Shown here piece after piece: positions 13,951 through 25,840 of a stretch of 64,000 nt of DNA (the first letter of the stretch is position 1; each line of letters starts with the position of its first letter). This DNA comes from Saururus chinensis (lineage: Eukaryota > Streptophyta > Magnoliopsida > Piperales > Saururaceae), in contig CP141142.1 of the NCBI GenBank assembly GCA_035235625.1, positions 26,670,995 through 26,734,994 on the forward strand, given 5' to 3'. The notes beneath the pieces are model-generated. The model saw nothing but the letters and a program-made list of their open reading frames with translations, made no database searches and was not told the origin of the DNA. A program made the translations under genes and the position numbers.

Positions 13951-14002
13951 AGAAAACATTATAATCTAGGACACATTCCCCAATGAGCAACTTTTTACCA
14001 TC

Positions 14003-15257
14003 TCACATCTTCCATGGTATGCCGACATTGCTAACTATTTGGTGACAGGTAAAGTTCCTCATCATTGGTCTCATCAAGATAAAAAGAGATTCTTCACCAA
14101 GGTAAAACATTTCTTTTGGGATGACCCCTATCTCTTTAAATACTGTCCAGATTAAATAATAAGGAGATGTGTGTCTGATTTTGAACAGGTAAGTATCATC
14201 TCTTTTTGTCATTCTGAAGCATGCAGTGGTCACTTCTCCTCTAAAAAGGCCACTGCTAAATTTTTCAATGTGGTTTTTATTGGCCAACTCTTTTCAAAGA
14301 TGTTCATGAATTTTGCAAAACTTGTAAACAGTGTCAAAAGTTAGGAGCCATATCTCGTCAAAATATGATGCCTCTTAACCCCATATTGGTTATTGAGATT
14401 TTTTATTGTTGGGGCATCGATTTCATGGGACCTTTTCCTCCTTCTTTTGGCTATGTTTACATTTTAGTTGCCGTCGATTATATTTTCAAGTGGATTGAGG
14501 CGGTTCCAACCAAAACCAATAACTACAATGTTGTTGTGCGCTTTTTAAAAGAAATTATATTTTCAAGGTTTAGAACACCGCAAGCCATCATAAGTGATGG
14601 GGGGTCACATTTTTGCAACAAGCCTTTTGAGGCGTTGATGAGAAAGTATGGGATTACCCATAAAGTAGCTACCCCCTTTCATCCACAAATAAGCAGATAA
14701 GTTGAGATTTCTAATCGTGAAATTAAATATATTTTGCAAAAAATGGTAAATCCAAATGGTAAAGATTGGTCTTCACGGCTAATCGATGTTCTTTGGGCTT
14801 ACCGTACTGCTTTTAAGACCCCAATTGGAATGCCTCCTTACCGTTTGATTTTTGGAAAAGCTTGCCCCGTGCCTATGGAATTGGAACATAGGGCGTATTG
14901 GGCAATCAAAGCTTTGAATTTTAATTTTGACAAGGCTGGCTTAAATAGAAAGTTACAACTCTATGAGTTAGAGGAAATTCGACATGATGCTTATGAGAGT
15001 TCAAAACTTTACAAAGATAGAATGAAGGCTTTTCATGATAAAAACATTTTATGAAAAATTTTCTAGGAAAATTAAAATCACGTTGGACAAGTCCTCTCCT
15101 TGTAAAAACTCTTTTTCCTTATGGAACTGTTAAAATTGAAAACCCAAAAAATGGTGATGTTTTCAAAGTTAATGGACAAAGTTTGAAACTATTTTTAGAC
15201 CATTTTGTCCCTGAAGTTGAGTCTACATCTCTTGAAAATCCAAATTATGAGGGTTGA
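14003..15257 (+). pseudogene. Athila integrase remnant
   Basis: The integrase core can be read with [13 protein letters not shown], the [14 protein letters not shown] block and [13 protein letters not shown]. The C-terminal [20 protein letters not shown] and [11 protein letters not shown] blocks follow. These are standard for Athila-type integrase, which inserts the cDNA. About 1 kb of non-coding sequence separates it from the 3' LTR. Confidence 0.85.
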
Positions 15258-16251
15258 TTTTCTTTTCATGATTTTTACCCAAAAAAATAAAACAAAAAAA
15301 TCATAAAAAGCAAAAAAATAAATTTTTTTCTCTTTTTCATGCATTGAGGACAATGTCTCATTTGGGTTGGGGGGTGAGTTTGGATAATTTTTGTTAATAG
15401 TATGATAATCATAACCTTCATCCTTTCTTGGTATAATTCCTCTTTACTTTGATCTCTAAATAATGATGACACTTAGATATTTTTATTAAAACATTCCTTT
15501 TGTGATGAGTCTTTACAATTAACTTTCATGAAGAGGATCATTGAAAATAATGTTAGTTTTCAAAATTTTACTCTCACGACTAATTTTTAGAGTTAAAGTT
15601 GAATTATATGGTGTTGCTCTAATACTCACCCGGAATGTCGAATGACACCAAAGCCAATGAACTTTGACCTCCTTATTTAGGAGACTGGTCCTCTAATTAT
15701 CTTGTCAAAATTTTACTTAGACTCACTTACACATTGTTTCAAAATTTCCTTTACATAGAAATTTAATGGTTTAGACATTCATGAATATTTTTCTAATATT
15801 TAATTTATGAAAACTAGTGCTTGAGTATTTTGGAGATAATTATAAAGTTTGTTGTTTACTTAGTGGGGATGAAGGGGTTCCTTGGTATTGCTTTACAATT
15901 ATTATCTAAGTCCTTACTTCCTCAGCACAACTTGTTAGCACTGTAACTCATTATTCTATTTTCTATTTTTCTCTTCTTCTTTGCTTTGTCTGGCTAAAGA
16001 CATAAAACTTTATGCTACTTGGGAGGCAACACATGAGTTTTTTTTTCAGTTTTGAATTTTGTGGGTAGATTCACTGCAAACCCTCACAAGACTATAACTC
16101 GTCCACTAGTGTAAGCTATGGATTTAAAGGCTTGTTGCATATGCTAAATTCAATCGAGATTTCCTGCAAAAGTGGAGTAGTTAGTTTTGTATTCGATTAT
16201 TTTAATTTTTGTTTTGCTTGAAGACAAGCAAAATGTAGGTTTAGGGGTATT

Positions 16252-17636
16252 TGATGCACTGAAATAATGTTTAATTAAATATTTTTAAATTTTAATCCCA
16301 TTTTGTGTTAATTTATTACTTATTTGGGTTACTTATGTTTTAAATAAGTTAGTTGGACCTTAATTGAGTTTACATGTCTAAACAGGGTTCAACAGGATCC
16401 AACTAGAAGAGGAAGTGAAGCCCAACTACTCAAAGTTATTTAAAAGTCAAGAATGAGCTCTTAATGGTCTAAACATACATAGAATGATCGAATACAACCT
16501 TTTGGACCCATTAGATTTGAGATTTACATTAAGAGAACTAAATTAGGAAAGAAGCTAATTCAGATAGATTGACACAACCTTAGTATTTTGACCATATCTT
16601 TCTATGTATAATTCTGATGATACGATTCTAGTGGCATTGAAAGAAGACTTCTGTGGATACAATAAGTATTTTAGGAAGAAATTCAAAATTCTAAAGATTT
16701 ATCGGTCGAATTTGGCATATAAAGGGATAACTAGTTAACTAACCCGAGGCTAGCACATGAAGAGTATTTTCATTAATTGTGATTGATACACATAAGGAAA
16801 GACAATGAGGCTGATTGGATAACTAAAGGAAGATTCAAAGATACTTATTTGCTAAATAAATTATTGATTTATTTAATTAATTTAGAATCTAATCATTGCT
16901 AAAGAAGCAACCAATCGGGCAATCAATCAGGATGTAATCTAGATATATGATTTGACTTTCCCCTTTGAAGCAACCTCTTCTACTCCTATAAATAGAGGGG
17001 TGGACATGATAGAGACATCATTTGCTCCTCTTTGGACTCTCTTCTCCTATTTTTCTTCTCTTCTTTTATATATTTTTTTGAGTTTTATGGTAATGACTTT
17101 TTAAGCTCTAAAACTAAGGCTAGGAATAAAGCTTATACTTAATGTTTAATAGCTACTTTGATTCAAGTAAGTTCTTTATCATTTTAAATTGATGTTCCAT
17201 ATTGAAAGAGTTTATAATCTATATAATTAATTGATTCAGCGTTGATGAAAGGCATGCTGTATACTTATAATTCCCTGTGATTATATACTTAATGTTTTCA
17301 CGTAATAAACAATCAATTACTATTATTCTATTTTAAAGTTCTTTAAAAGATAAATTATCTAATTGACACGAATTTTTATTTGATCTTAATTGAGTTATCA
17401 CTTGAATCAAATATACATTAGAGATTTATTAAAAGTGGATTTCCGATGGCTTAGCATTTCTCTTTGATTGTCTCTTATTCTCTATTTTACCTTCATTCTC
17501 TATTATATTCTCTTTGTCATAGTTTTCTTTGTCACATAAGGTTTTCCCTGTGCATCCACTTTATTTAATATAGTTGTCGAGTAAAAAAGAAATTTAAACT
17601 AGACTACTTCATATTCTTAGTTTGGACGTAACAACA
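16252..17636 (+). repeat. Athila 3' LTR
   Basis: It starts TGATGCACTG and ends ...GTAACAACA. It is preceded by a purine-rich stretch (gtaggtttaggggtat) that would serve as the second-strand primer. It is about 30 bp longer than the 5' LTR. Confidence 0.92.
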
Positions 17637-17641
17637 TTACT

Positions 17642-17870
17642 CCAGGTCATTTCTCTCTAGTCGGGGGTCGTCGGTGATGGGCAAAGCCTCCCCTTACCTC
17701 AAGGCATTTCCCCCTTATAAAGTTGCCAACTCGAGGAGTGAACTATTTCTTTGTGTAGAACACCATCGAATTAGCTAAGAATGCCTTTTAAATAGAAAGA
17801 AATGGACTAAGAACATACCAGAAAACTCCTCCAGAAGTTTGGACGAAATTTGAGATTTATAGTAGAAGGC
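17642..17870 (-). repeat. Continuation of the LTR split by Athila
   Basis: The motifs catttctc..., ggcaaagcctcccctta, gcatttcccccttata and aacaccatcgaatta match the corresponding part of the solo LTRs at 4176 and 40498. This joins the left half at 6944-8257. I could not find its right terminus with a duplication matching CCATT, so the end coordinate is approximate. Confidence 0.5.
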
Positions 17871-19196
17871 GTACGAGCATACAACGGAAAATGATTTTGT
17901 GCAAAAAATTGAAACCACCATCGATTTTTTGTTAAATCTCTATTTTTAATGGACCAAATTGCAAAAAAATTTAAACAAAATTAGATCTACCTATTTCTGA
18001 CAATCCTATTAATTCAAATCTTATGAAAATCCATTGAAGAGTAACTAAAAAACAAAAATTTCATTTCGAAAGTCGTTGTGGACAAAGTGAAAATCTTGGA
18101 TTTGATTTTCAAATCTTGTTGTTTCTTGCCCAAAATTCACTCAAATTGCCTTAATCTCTCCAACAAACATCACAGAGAAGTTTGGACAGAAATAGAGTTG
18201 AAATGAAGGGTTTTAAGATTTAAAATTGAGCTTTGTCTTGAAAAACCCAACCAGCAATAGATCGCTATGGTCGAGCAAACAATCCTAAAATAAATGTAAT
18301 TTTTTGTTTTATAAAAATAAAAAATTATAAAATTTTGAAAAAACCTAAAAAATTCCAATAAATTCCTAAATATCTATGAAGACATTTGATGCTTGAGACT
18401 CAAATAAAAATCATCAAAGTTGAGCTCTTTTTTACAATTTTGCAATAAATTCTCTTTTAATCTAAGTACATCAACATATTATATTCATTAAAACCTTGTT
18501 TTAGATTAATTAACCTCAGTAGCATGTGATTATTAATTTTATTATCTTCTTTTTGAGACATTAATCATCTTTTATTAATTTTTGAATTAAAGTCACCAAT
18601 ATAGTCAACTCTTATCTCTTTCAAGCTTAAATCTTACAAGATTAACCTTAACCAAGCTGTCACAAATTTTTTTAGACCGTAGTAAGGACTAAGTTCACAT
18701 TTTTTGATGTCTTTTAGCATGAATCTACATACATATTTCCCTACAAAGATGGAAATAAAGAAAGAGTTCATAATCAATATGCCCATGTCTTTTTATGAAT
18801 TATGATATTCTTCCTCAATTTATTTTTCTAGGGTTTGTCTTTTTTAGAATCCTTTCTACTTGCATCATTCATTTTTTTCATTCTTTTTTCATTCATTTTT
18901 CTTGATGACAAGTAGATGAGAGCTTCACACTAGCCAAGGCCGACCGAAGTATGTAGCCTTTCCTCCTCATCTTTACAAAGACAATCCCATTATCTAAAAA
19001 GATATTAAAGTACATAAGACTCATATGAAATAAAGTGCATTACATGAAATTTTTTTTTATTTAAATTCTAAATAAAAATCTAGCCCAATATCCTCTAATT
19101 TGATCACCTAGACTCCACTAAAATCCAAACGCCTAAGTCAACTTATGTTTTAGAATTCTCTCATGATGTTCATACATAAAAGTGACTTGAGCCTCA
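17871..19196. other. AT-rich interval, unassigned
   Basis: This is AT-rich, with short T- and A-runs and no coding signature I recognise. Part may be the distal end of the split LTR, and part may belong to the old element whose gag remnant lies beyond the solo LTR at 20872. No RNA gene was seen. Confidence 0.4.
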
Positions 19197-19201
19197 ACAT
19201 A

Positions 19202-20866
19202 TGTGATGGTCGCCATTTAATATGACATAATAACCATAATATCCCCTTTCGCTCCACATAATTATCACACATGTGACCGAATGTGATAGCCAACACTGTA
19301 GAACAAACACAAAACTCACACAAATCATCAACATGATCATCATAGAATATAACGGAGTCAACACACAGCCAAAAATATATATCATTACTGCATAGTAAAC
19401 TTAACAGATTCAGCAAAACATAATATATTACATATGGTAAGGACCATTGAGCTGATAGTTATATAGAGCTTATAAATCTCTAGGCATATCATGAATTTAA
19501 ACGTCACTCAAATAAATAATTACATAATATTTGTCTAGTAGTAAAATATAAGTAATTCATTCAAAAACCTCTTCCTCCTTCACCTCTGTCTTTAGTGCCT
19601 CACCTGCAAAATATGGGGGCGGGTGAATATATTTATACTTAGTTGGTTCAACTAAAATATAAAAGTCTTTTACGCAAAAATCCAAAAAAAATAATTATAA
19701 TCTTTTCATAGAATTATGACCATTAGCGATATTTAAAAGTGTCACTATTAGTCTTTTTTCTTGTAGGGTGTGATACCTGGTGGCCTACCTCAGTTTTCAT
19801 GGGGCAACGAAGGTCACTTAGGGTAACAGTTTTCTCATGATGTTCCACACTTGTGTAAGCCACTTGCCGATTATTTTTCTTGGCAAACATCAAATCATTA
19901 TCATAATATCTGGTTCATAAGCCAAAGAACTATCCATAGAGTGCATGCAACCAAAACATGACATAGCACATGAAAATCATTTCACAAACATAATATCTTT
20001 CCATAAAACAAAGCTCATAAACATACCCGAGTAAAATAATTCAAAAGAGTTAACTTCTATGAGTAGAACATGGGTTTAGAGTTTAAAACCCCCTACCCTA
20101 ACTTGGGGTATTGATTTTTGTGAGAGGCCTATGACAGTAAAAATGACAAAACCACAACATATGGCACACTCAATTTTGTGGAGAACTCCTCTTGAACATC
20201 TTGATTAAGACAACGGCTTAGAATGAGGGAAATGAAATTTGAGGAGTAAGAGAGAAAATTGAACCCCATACGACTATTTATAGCTGTTTGTGGAGGTTTT
20301 GAGCAACACACATCACGCGCACAACGTGTGACATGTGCCCCAGATGCGAAATGTGACACGCGGAGGCACCGCGCGTCCACATGGGCCTTGCCCAAGAGCA
20401 ATGTGGGGTACATATTGCACACTCCATGTGGGATCAAATCGACGTGCATCCCGCACTCGTCATGTAGGCTTCTAGTAATGCCAGCCTAACATAATAAATA
20501 ATTTTCTTTTATTTCTTTTTTCAAAAAAATCAAAATCTTTAAATGCATGTAACTTTCTCTCTTAGACCCCGATTCATGCGTTCTTAGTACCGTTGGGTTT
20601 CTATCGACGAGCCTTAATAAACTAGACCCTACATGGGTACATTATCTAGCACTTTACAAGTGGATCCTGCCTATGTGGCAAGCTTCCTGGTGCCATAACT
20701 TTTGACCCTAGTGTCTGATTAGAGTAGTTCAAGACTAATTACACTCATCTTTCAGAGTTCAATCACATAATTAATAAAAATCATCAATAACAATCTTTAA
20801 ATATTTAAAAATAATTGAAAACTCAAATATTAGCCTTATAGGTGGCATAAAATTAGGGTTGTTACA
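19202..20866 (-). repeat. Solo LTR related to the Tekay-like LTRs
   Basis: It begins tgtgatggtcgcc and ends ...gggttgttaca, with near-matching flanks acata (19197-19201) and acatg (20867-20871). The body shares blocks with the LTRs at 35464 and 43964: cggagtcaa.cacagc, gggtgaatat, ctcatggggcaa, the ttccacacttgtg block and the cgttcttagtaccgttggg block. A minus-strand TATA box (gctataaatag) lies near 20274-20284. It is clearly older or more diverged than its relatives. Confidence 0.7.
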
Positions 20867-20871
20867 ACATG

Positions 20872-22312
20872 ATGTGTGCAAGTTTTAAAATCATAGAATT
20901 GCAACATCAAGCTAAAGAAAATCAAATTGATCTTCACTCTCCTTTGTGTATCCTCTCCAAATTAATGTATGCTTGACCACTAATAATGTTGCTTTTAAAC
21001 TTAAAAGGAAATTAATCTCAATATATCTCAAGAGCTGAACTTATAAAAAACCAAAACAAAGACAATTATAAAAACAAAAAGAAGGTACACTAATTTTTTT
21101 GCATCTTATATCATATTCTATTTTTTTTTCAATTCAAGACCTATGAATTAAAGACATGTAAAAATAAAGTAAAATGTAATCAATCTAACAACAAATGAAT
21201 GTCCAAATGATAGAAAGAATTAAACCATAGACACAAATAAGAACCTATTACTTAGAAATTTGAGACTCTTTTACCTTGGCTTGCCAACCAATTCTAAGGT
21301 AGACTAAGGTGGACTTGTTTCCCATATCAAGTTTGGATTTAAAGTTCTCTAAGACATATTTTCTAATCCAACTTTGTAAAGTTTTCAGTCCATTGTCTTG
21401 AGTAACCTTCTAGGGCATGGAAATGTGTAGATAGTACTTCTTGACCCAAAATTTCTTCATTCTTGGTTCATTAGCCTGAGAAGTCTTTTGGGTTCTTGTT
21501 GACTTCTTAGGCAATTTATCCATGTTCAATAATACCCAATTTTCCTTAGTGTTGGAGTTGTTCTGACTTGTGTACTAAGGTGTTTTAGGTTTAACTCCAT
21601 AGCTTAAATTTGTCTAATTAAGGAAGACTCCTCATTATTACCCTTGTGATGTCCTCTCATAAGGTTACACTTTAGACTTTGATTCGTAGTAAGATACTTA
21701 GGTTTTGACACATTGTCAACTTGTGTAACAACTTTCCCAGTGTCCAAGGGTTCTTTAACCTTAACAAACTTAGCAACACCATTAGAATGTGTGAAATTAG
21801 TCTCATTAAATCTAGTCTTCTTTTATTTCTCTACCATCCTTTAACATGTATAATCTATTGTCCAATATTTCATTCCTTAAAGTGAATGATTTAGATTTTT
21901 TTTAGAAGCATTTAAATCATTACCTAAATCTTCAATTTTTTTCAAATAATCCTTATTTGTCTCTACTTTTTTATGAAAATTCCCTAAGAATTTTATCTTA
22001 TCTATAATATTACTTTTATCAGATTTAAATGCATTAACTTCTTAATTAGTAGACACAAGTTTATCTTCTGAAAATTTAGATTTCTTCAACTTTTTCTCAA
22101 GTTCACTTCTTAAAGTTTTCACCTCATTCTCTAGTGATTTCTTATTTTCAACCAATTGAAATTTGTCAATAAAAATGAATTTAATTGTCTTCTTATTCAA
22201 TTTGATAATTTTCTCTAACTTTTTACAATTTTTACTTAATTTAATGATTTTTCAAAAATAACTTTTAACATCAAAATTCTCATCATCACTAGAAGACCAA
22301 GAATTAGACATG
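20872..22312 (-). pseudogene. Gag-like coiled-coil remnant of an LTR element
   Basis: Read on the minus strand from about 22312, the sequence starts MSNSWSSSDDENFD and continues into a lysine/glutamate/leucine-rich, probably coiled-coil region (for example ENEVKTLRSELEKKLKK). This resembles the gag of some plant Ty1/copia elements, but there is no diagnostic zinc knuckle or polymerase motif, so the family is not certain. It is heavily decayed. The solo LTR at 19202-20866 probably inserted into it, and the LTR at about 22565-23503 would be its 5' end. Confidence 0.4.
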
Positions 22313-22564
22313 ATAAACCTACTAAGCACAAGCAAATAAGTTCAAACAAATGCACAAAAACACACATTTTTTAAATTTGAGCAAATATAAGAGGAATCGA
22401 TCAATACTAACATAACAACTTTGAAATATACATGCAAAACTTGATAAATAGCATGAATTGAAGGCAAATTTCAAAACAGTTACAAAGGAACCAAACCAAT
22501 GCACTAGAAACTAAAATATTATATTGACTACAAGCAAACCACTAACCTTGTTTAGACTCTAACA

Positions 22565-23503
22565 CAAGATCTTGTTATTTAGATTTTTACTGTCGACCTT
22601 CAAGTCTTCCTCAAGCACTTAAAAAATTCTTTTTCCTTGCCTTGTCTATGTCATATTCTATTCTTCAACAAACACCTTTTATTGTATTAAATTTGGTCTT
22701 GTGGAATCTTCAATTTCTCATTAAAGATATGTTACAACTCCTTGGAAATCTCTGTGTATAAGTTTTCTTTAGTTGTGGATTAACCTCTTCAATTCACAAT
22801 GGATCTTCAACTCAATGCTTAATGTGAATTCTCCTTAGAAAATAATATCCAAAAACTATAAACCTTTTTTTATTTATCTCATCTAAGTTTTCCTCTCTCA
22901 AATTTTGTGATTTTATAACCCTTATATAGGCACTTTAAGTTGGTTTATGTCTTGTACTTGAATAAAGAAAGAAATTAAAATCAGAATATCTTAATTAGAG
23001 TAATGTGTCCTAGAAGCGATCGATCGTTCTAAATAGTGATCAATTGTTCAATGTTTGTTTTGTGCATGGTACTTTAAGTAATAGATCGATTCACGAGAAT
23101 AATCAATTAATAACTCTCAGCTTCATTTTTCATGGGTCAAAATTTATTGTCGATCGATCATTTACTTCTTGTTTTGTAGTGAATGATTGTTATACCCATA
23201 ATTTATCATTTTGTCCCTTTTACCCTAAAACATCTTAAATCACTTCTGAAACTTCTCTATGTGATTTTTGTATGTGAATCTGATTTGAATATGCTTTAAA
23301 AAACTTCACCATTCTCTATTCTTTTTTCTTGATCATTAAGGATACGTCTAATCCTTATTTTTAAGTCCGTCATTCCATATTTGACTCGACCACAACAACC
23401 GAAAATTGGATTGTAAGTCTCAATACATATACAAGGTTTCTAGACATAATTTTGACATTGAAATTAGCCTATAAACTTGACATATGAATCATATGTTCTC
23501 ACA
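22565..23503 (-). repeat. Probable 5' LTR of the gag-like remnant
   Basis: The right end ...catatgttctcaca at 23503 reads TGTGAGAACATATG on the minus strand. About 440 bp at this end (23060-23503) is clearly related to 32690-33132, with shared blocks atcgat, ctctcrgcttcatttt, acaaggtttctagacaa and the terminal atatgttct. The left boundary is estimated from a weak primer-site-like sequence near 22555 and is uncertain. Confidence 0.45.
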
Positions 23504-24960
23504 TACGATACTTTCTAGATCGGAATAGGGCAGAGGAGGGGACTGGGGAAGGCGGCAATTCAGGTTGGGGGTGGCGGCCTTGTCGTCTCTTGGCCGGGGG
23601 ATGGCCACAGACCGACTGGCTGCCACAATGCATAGAGAGAAAAGGGAAAAAGGGAATGGATAGAGTTTTACCTCACGCTACCAAAGGAGGGGCGACGTGG
23701 TCTTGACGGTGGTGTCCGGAGGTCATACTTGCTAGGGTGAAATCTTGGCGGTGTGCTGGAGGCCATTCGGCTGGCGGCAAAGGTAGATCGGGTGAAAATA
23801 GAAAAAGAGCTTGTAAGGCCAAAGCGGGATTGAAGGGCAAACAGGGCCAGACAGCTGGTGGGGCCAGGCCGGGGTGGTGGTAGCGACATCGCCACACCAA
23901 GGCCGATAGGTCAAAAGCCGGCGGCTGATGGTGGTGCAGACTCCGGCTTCATAGAAGGAAGGGGTAGTCCCCTTCCTTTATTCTGCCTATCAGGTTGGGC
24001 GCACTGTGGCATGCCCGATCAGATATTTAAGTTTTCCTTTTTTTCCCTTTAAGTGTTAGGGAAGTGGTCAATGGCCCCTTTCAAATAATCTTGAGTTTGA
24101 TTTTCATCTTCCGACTCAGGAAGTTGCCCGTATGAGATCCATTGTAGAAGTCCCAATTGGCGGCTGAATTGGTTGACCCCATGGTATATTAGGCAGTGTC
24201 ATTCTTCGAGTTGAAGCAGGGAAAAAGGCTAGTAGAGGCACTCCTAATATTCAACATCGACCTCAAAGAGGTGATCAACGTGAATCTAAGAAAAATGGAT
24301 TACTTTTTTATCAATCAAAGGAGAGAATAAGTTGTCTGATGGGTCATGAAAGAGATAGGAGTACCACCAGAGCCTTCTCTAGATCGGTCTCCTTATAACT
24401 GGAGGGATTTACCCAAGGGCGTAGGTAGGAAAGGTTTCCCGGGGAGAAGGACTGAGGAATACATGGAGGGGGAATTTTTCATATAACCACATTTGAAGTA
24501 GTGAGGAGGGACCATTTAAATTGTTAGCAATGGGGTGACCTTCGGCTATATAGTTCACAATTTAAGTTTTTTCAACTTGCTTGGGAAAGCAACTCAAAGA
24601 TGTCCATGTGGGGGGCCCACTTCTGATATGGGGCCAAAAGAAAAATGAGACACTCTTCCCAGACATCTAGGGTGGCCCTTAGGCCCGATGGCTTGCACCC
24701 CTTTAATAAGACTGGGCTATCATCACTGCAAGGGCCCATGGGCAGGCCAGAATAAGAGGCTCAAGCCCACCCTCGGACAAAGCCCCCGGATTTCACCAAG
24801 CTAGGCCACTTTTCTTATGTGGCCTTCCTTTGGAACCGTCCACCTCTTAGGTTTTTTCCTTCCGCACCGCCGCCATCTGGCCTGTATTAGAGGGGAACAT
24901 TTAAAAAGCGGGAAAAGACAGAGGGTGGGGGAGCAGCATCTAATTCTCTTCGCTATCTAT
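23504..24960. other. GC-rich and mixed sequence, unassigned
   Basis: 23520-24000 is G-rich (ggcggc, ggccgggggatggcc) with overlapping open frames that carry no domain. 24040-24960 is more balanced and looks like a decayed transposon body, but no motif could be named. No terminal repeats or target duplication were found. Confidence 0.35.
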
Positions 24961-25840
24961 CCCTAAGCCTTTGATTGGTGCATGTAGGTTCTATGTTTAA
25001 TCCCTATGGATGAAACGTTTAATTAGACCGTGCCTTTGTCACGACTTTAGAATCTTCGTGTTTTACGAAGTCGGAACAAATGTGTTTCTGGCTCCTGCGT
25101 CTCGTAAAGGGCCTCCGAAGTATGTCCAGTTTAATACTAGTCAACTGTTAGGGTACGTTTCCTCTTGGCCGCTATTTGCAGTTAGCCATCGCATTCTTAT
25201 TAGGAAGAACCTAGTACTAGGAAAAATTCTGGAAGCATCCTTTCGTTAACAGAGATGAATTGGCTTCGGTTGACCTTATTATGGGAATGCTTGAAAAACC
25301 TCTTATTCCATTAAGCTCGTGACCAGTCTGAGAGGTAGCTGGGAACAAAATGAATAAGTGCTCTAAGATCAGCTGCTATTGGACTTCTATCATATCATAT
25401 CATTCGTGTCTCTGTTACAATATGGCGATTATAAATGGTTCGAATTAATTCAAAGTTAGAAATAAATTAGAAATACTTTATGGCTGTACACCTTATTTTT
25501 CTACAATTGTAGTCTCCGTCAGGGTTGTCAAGGCTGAAGTTGCGGGTTCAAGCCCCGAAAATCCCGCCCTGCATTGGCAAGTTTAGCGGCAACCTTTGCT
25601 CTTAGTCCAAACTAATCCATGCAAATAAGAGTAGAAGAATGTAGGTTGTTATCATCAGTATTAGAAGACGTTATTGCCCTACCTTCACTCTCTATTTCAG
25701 TCTATGAAATTGAAAGGACAGACTGGAAGAAACCCTTTGAAATCCGAATACTCATAAGGTTGGGTCGATGCCCACTTCCCCCTAAACTGTACTTGCAAGT
25801 TTCCCTACAAAAAGCTCTCCATGCCTACTCTTAGAATAGA
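24961..25840. other. Unassigned, possibly organelle-derived
   Basis: Composition is balanced and low in simple repeats, unlike the surrounding AT-rich DNA. A tRNA T-arm-like string (gcgggttcaagccccg) occurs near 25541-25556, but no cloverleaf forms around it. Short open frames (25010-25249, 25619-25834) match nothing I know. An organelle origin is a guess from texture only. Confidence 0.25.

Larger units (their letters stand above)
8258..17636 (+). mobile_element. Athila-lineage Ty3/gypsy retrotransposon, full length but broken
   Basis: Both LTRs are present, and the whole element is flanked by a perfect TTACT target duplication (8253-8257 and 17637-17641). Parts in order are 5' LTR 8258-9614, primer-binding region just after 9614, gag from about 10025, protease near 11700-12200, reverse transcriptase near 12630-13450, RNase H near 13550-13950, integrase near 14100-15256, and 3' LTR 16252-17636. 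The primer-binding region keeps attgccgggga, which fits the tRNA-Asp primer of Athila elements (consensus TGGCGCCGTTGCCGGGGA). No envelope-like region is evident after integrase. By eye the first 215 bases of the two LTRs differ at about 9%, which suggests an insertion a few million years old. The coding region carries on the order of a dozen breaks, so it is a fossil. Confidence 0.93.

Noticed and set aside
25530-25580. tRNA gene suggested by a T-arm-like string
   Set aside because: No acceptor, D or anticodon arms could be paired around it.
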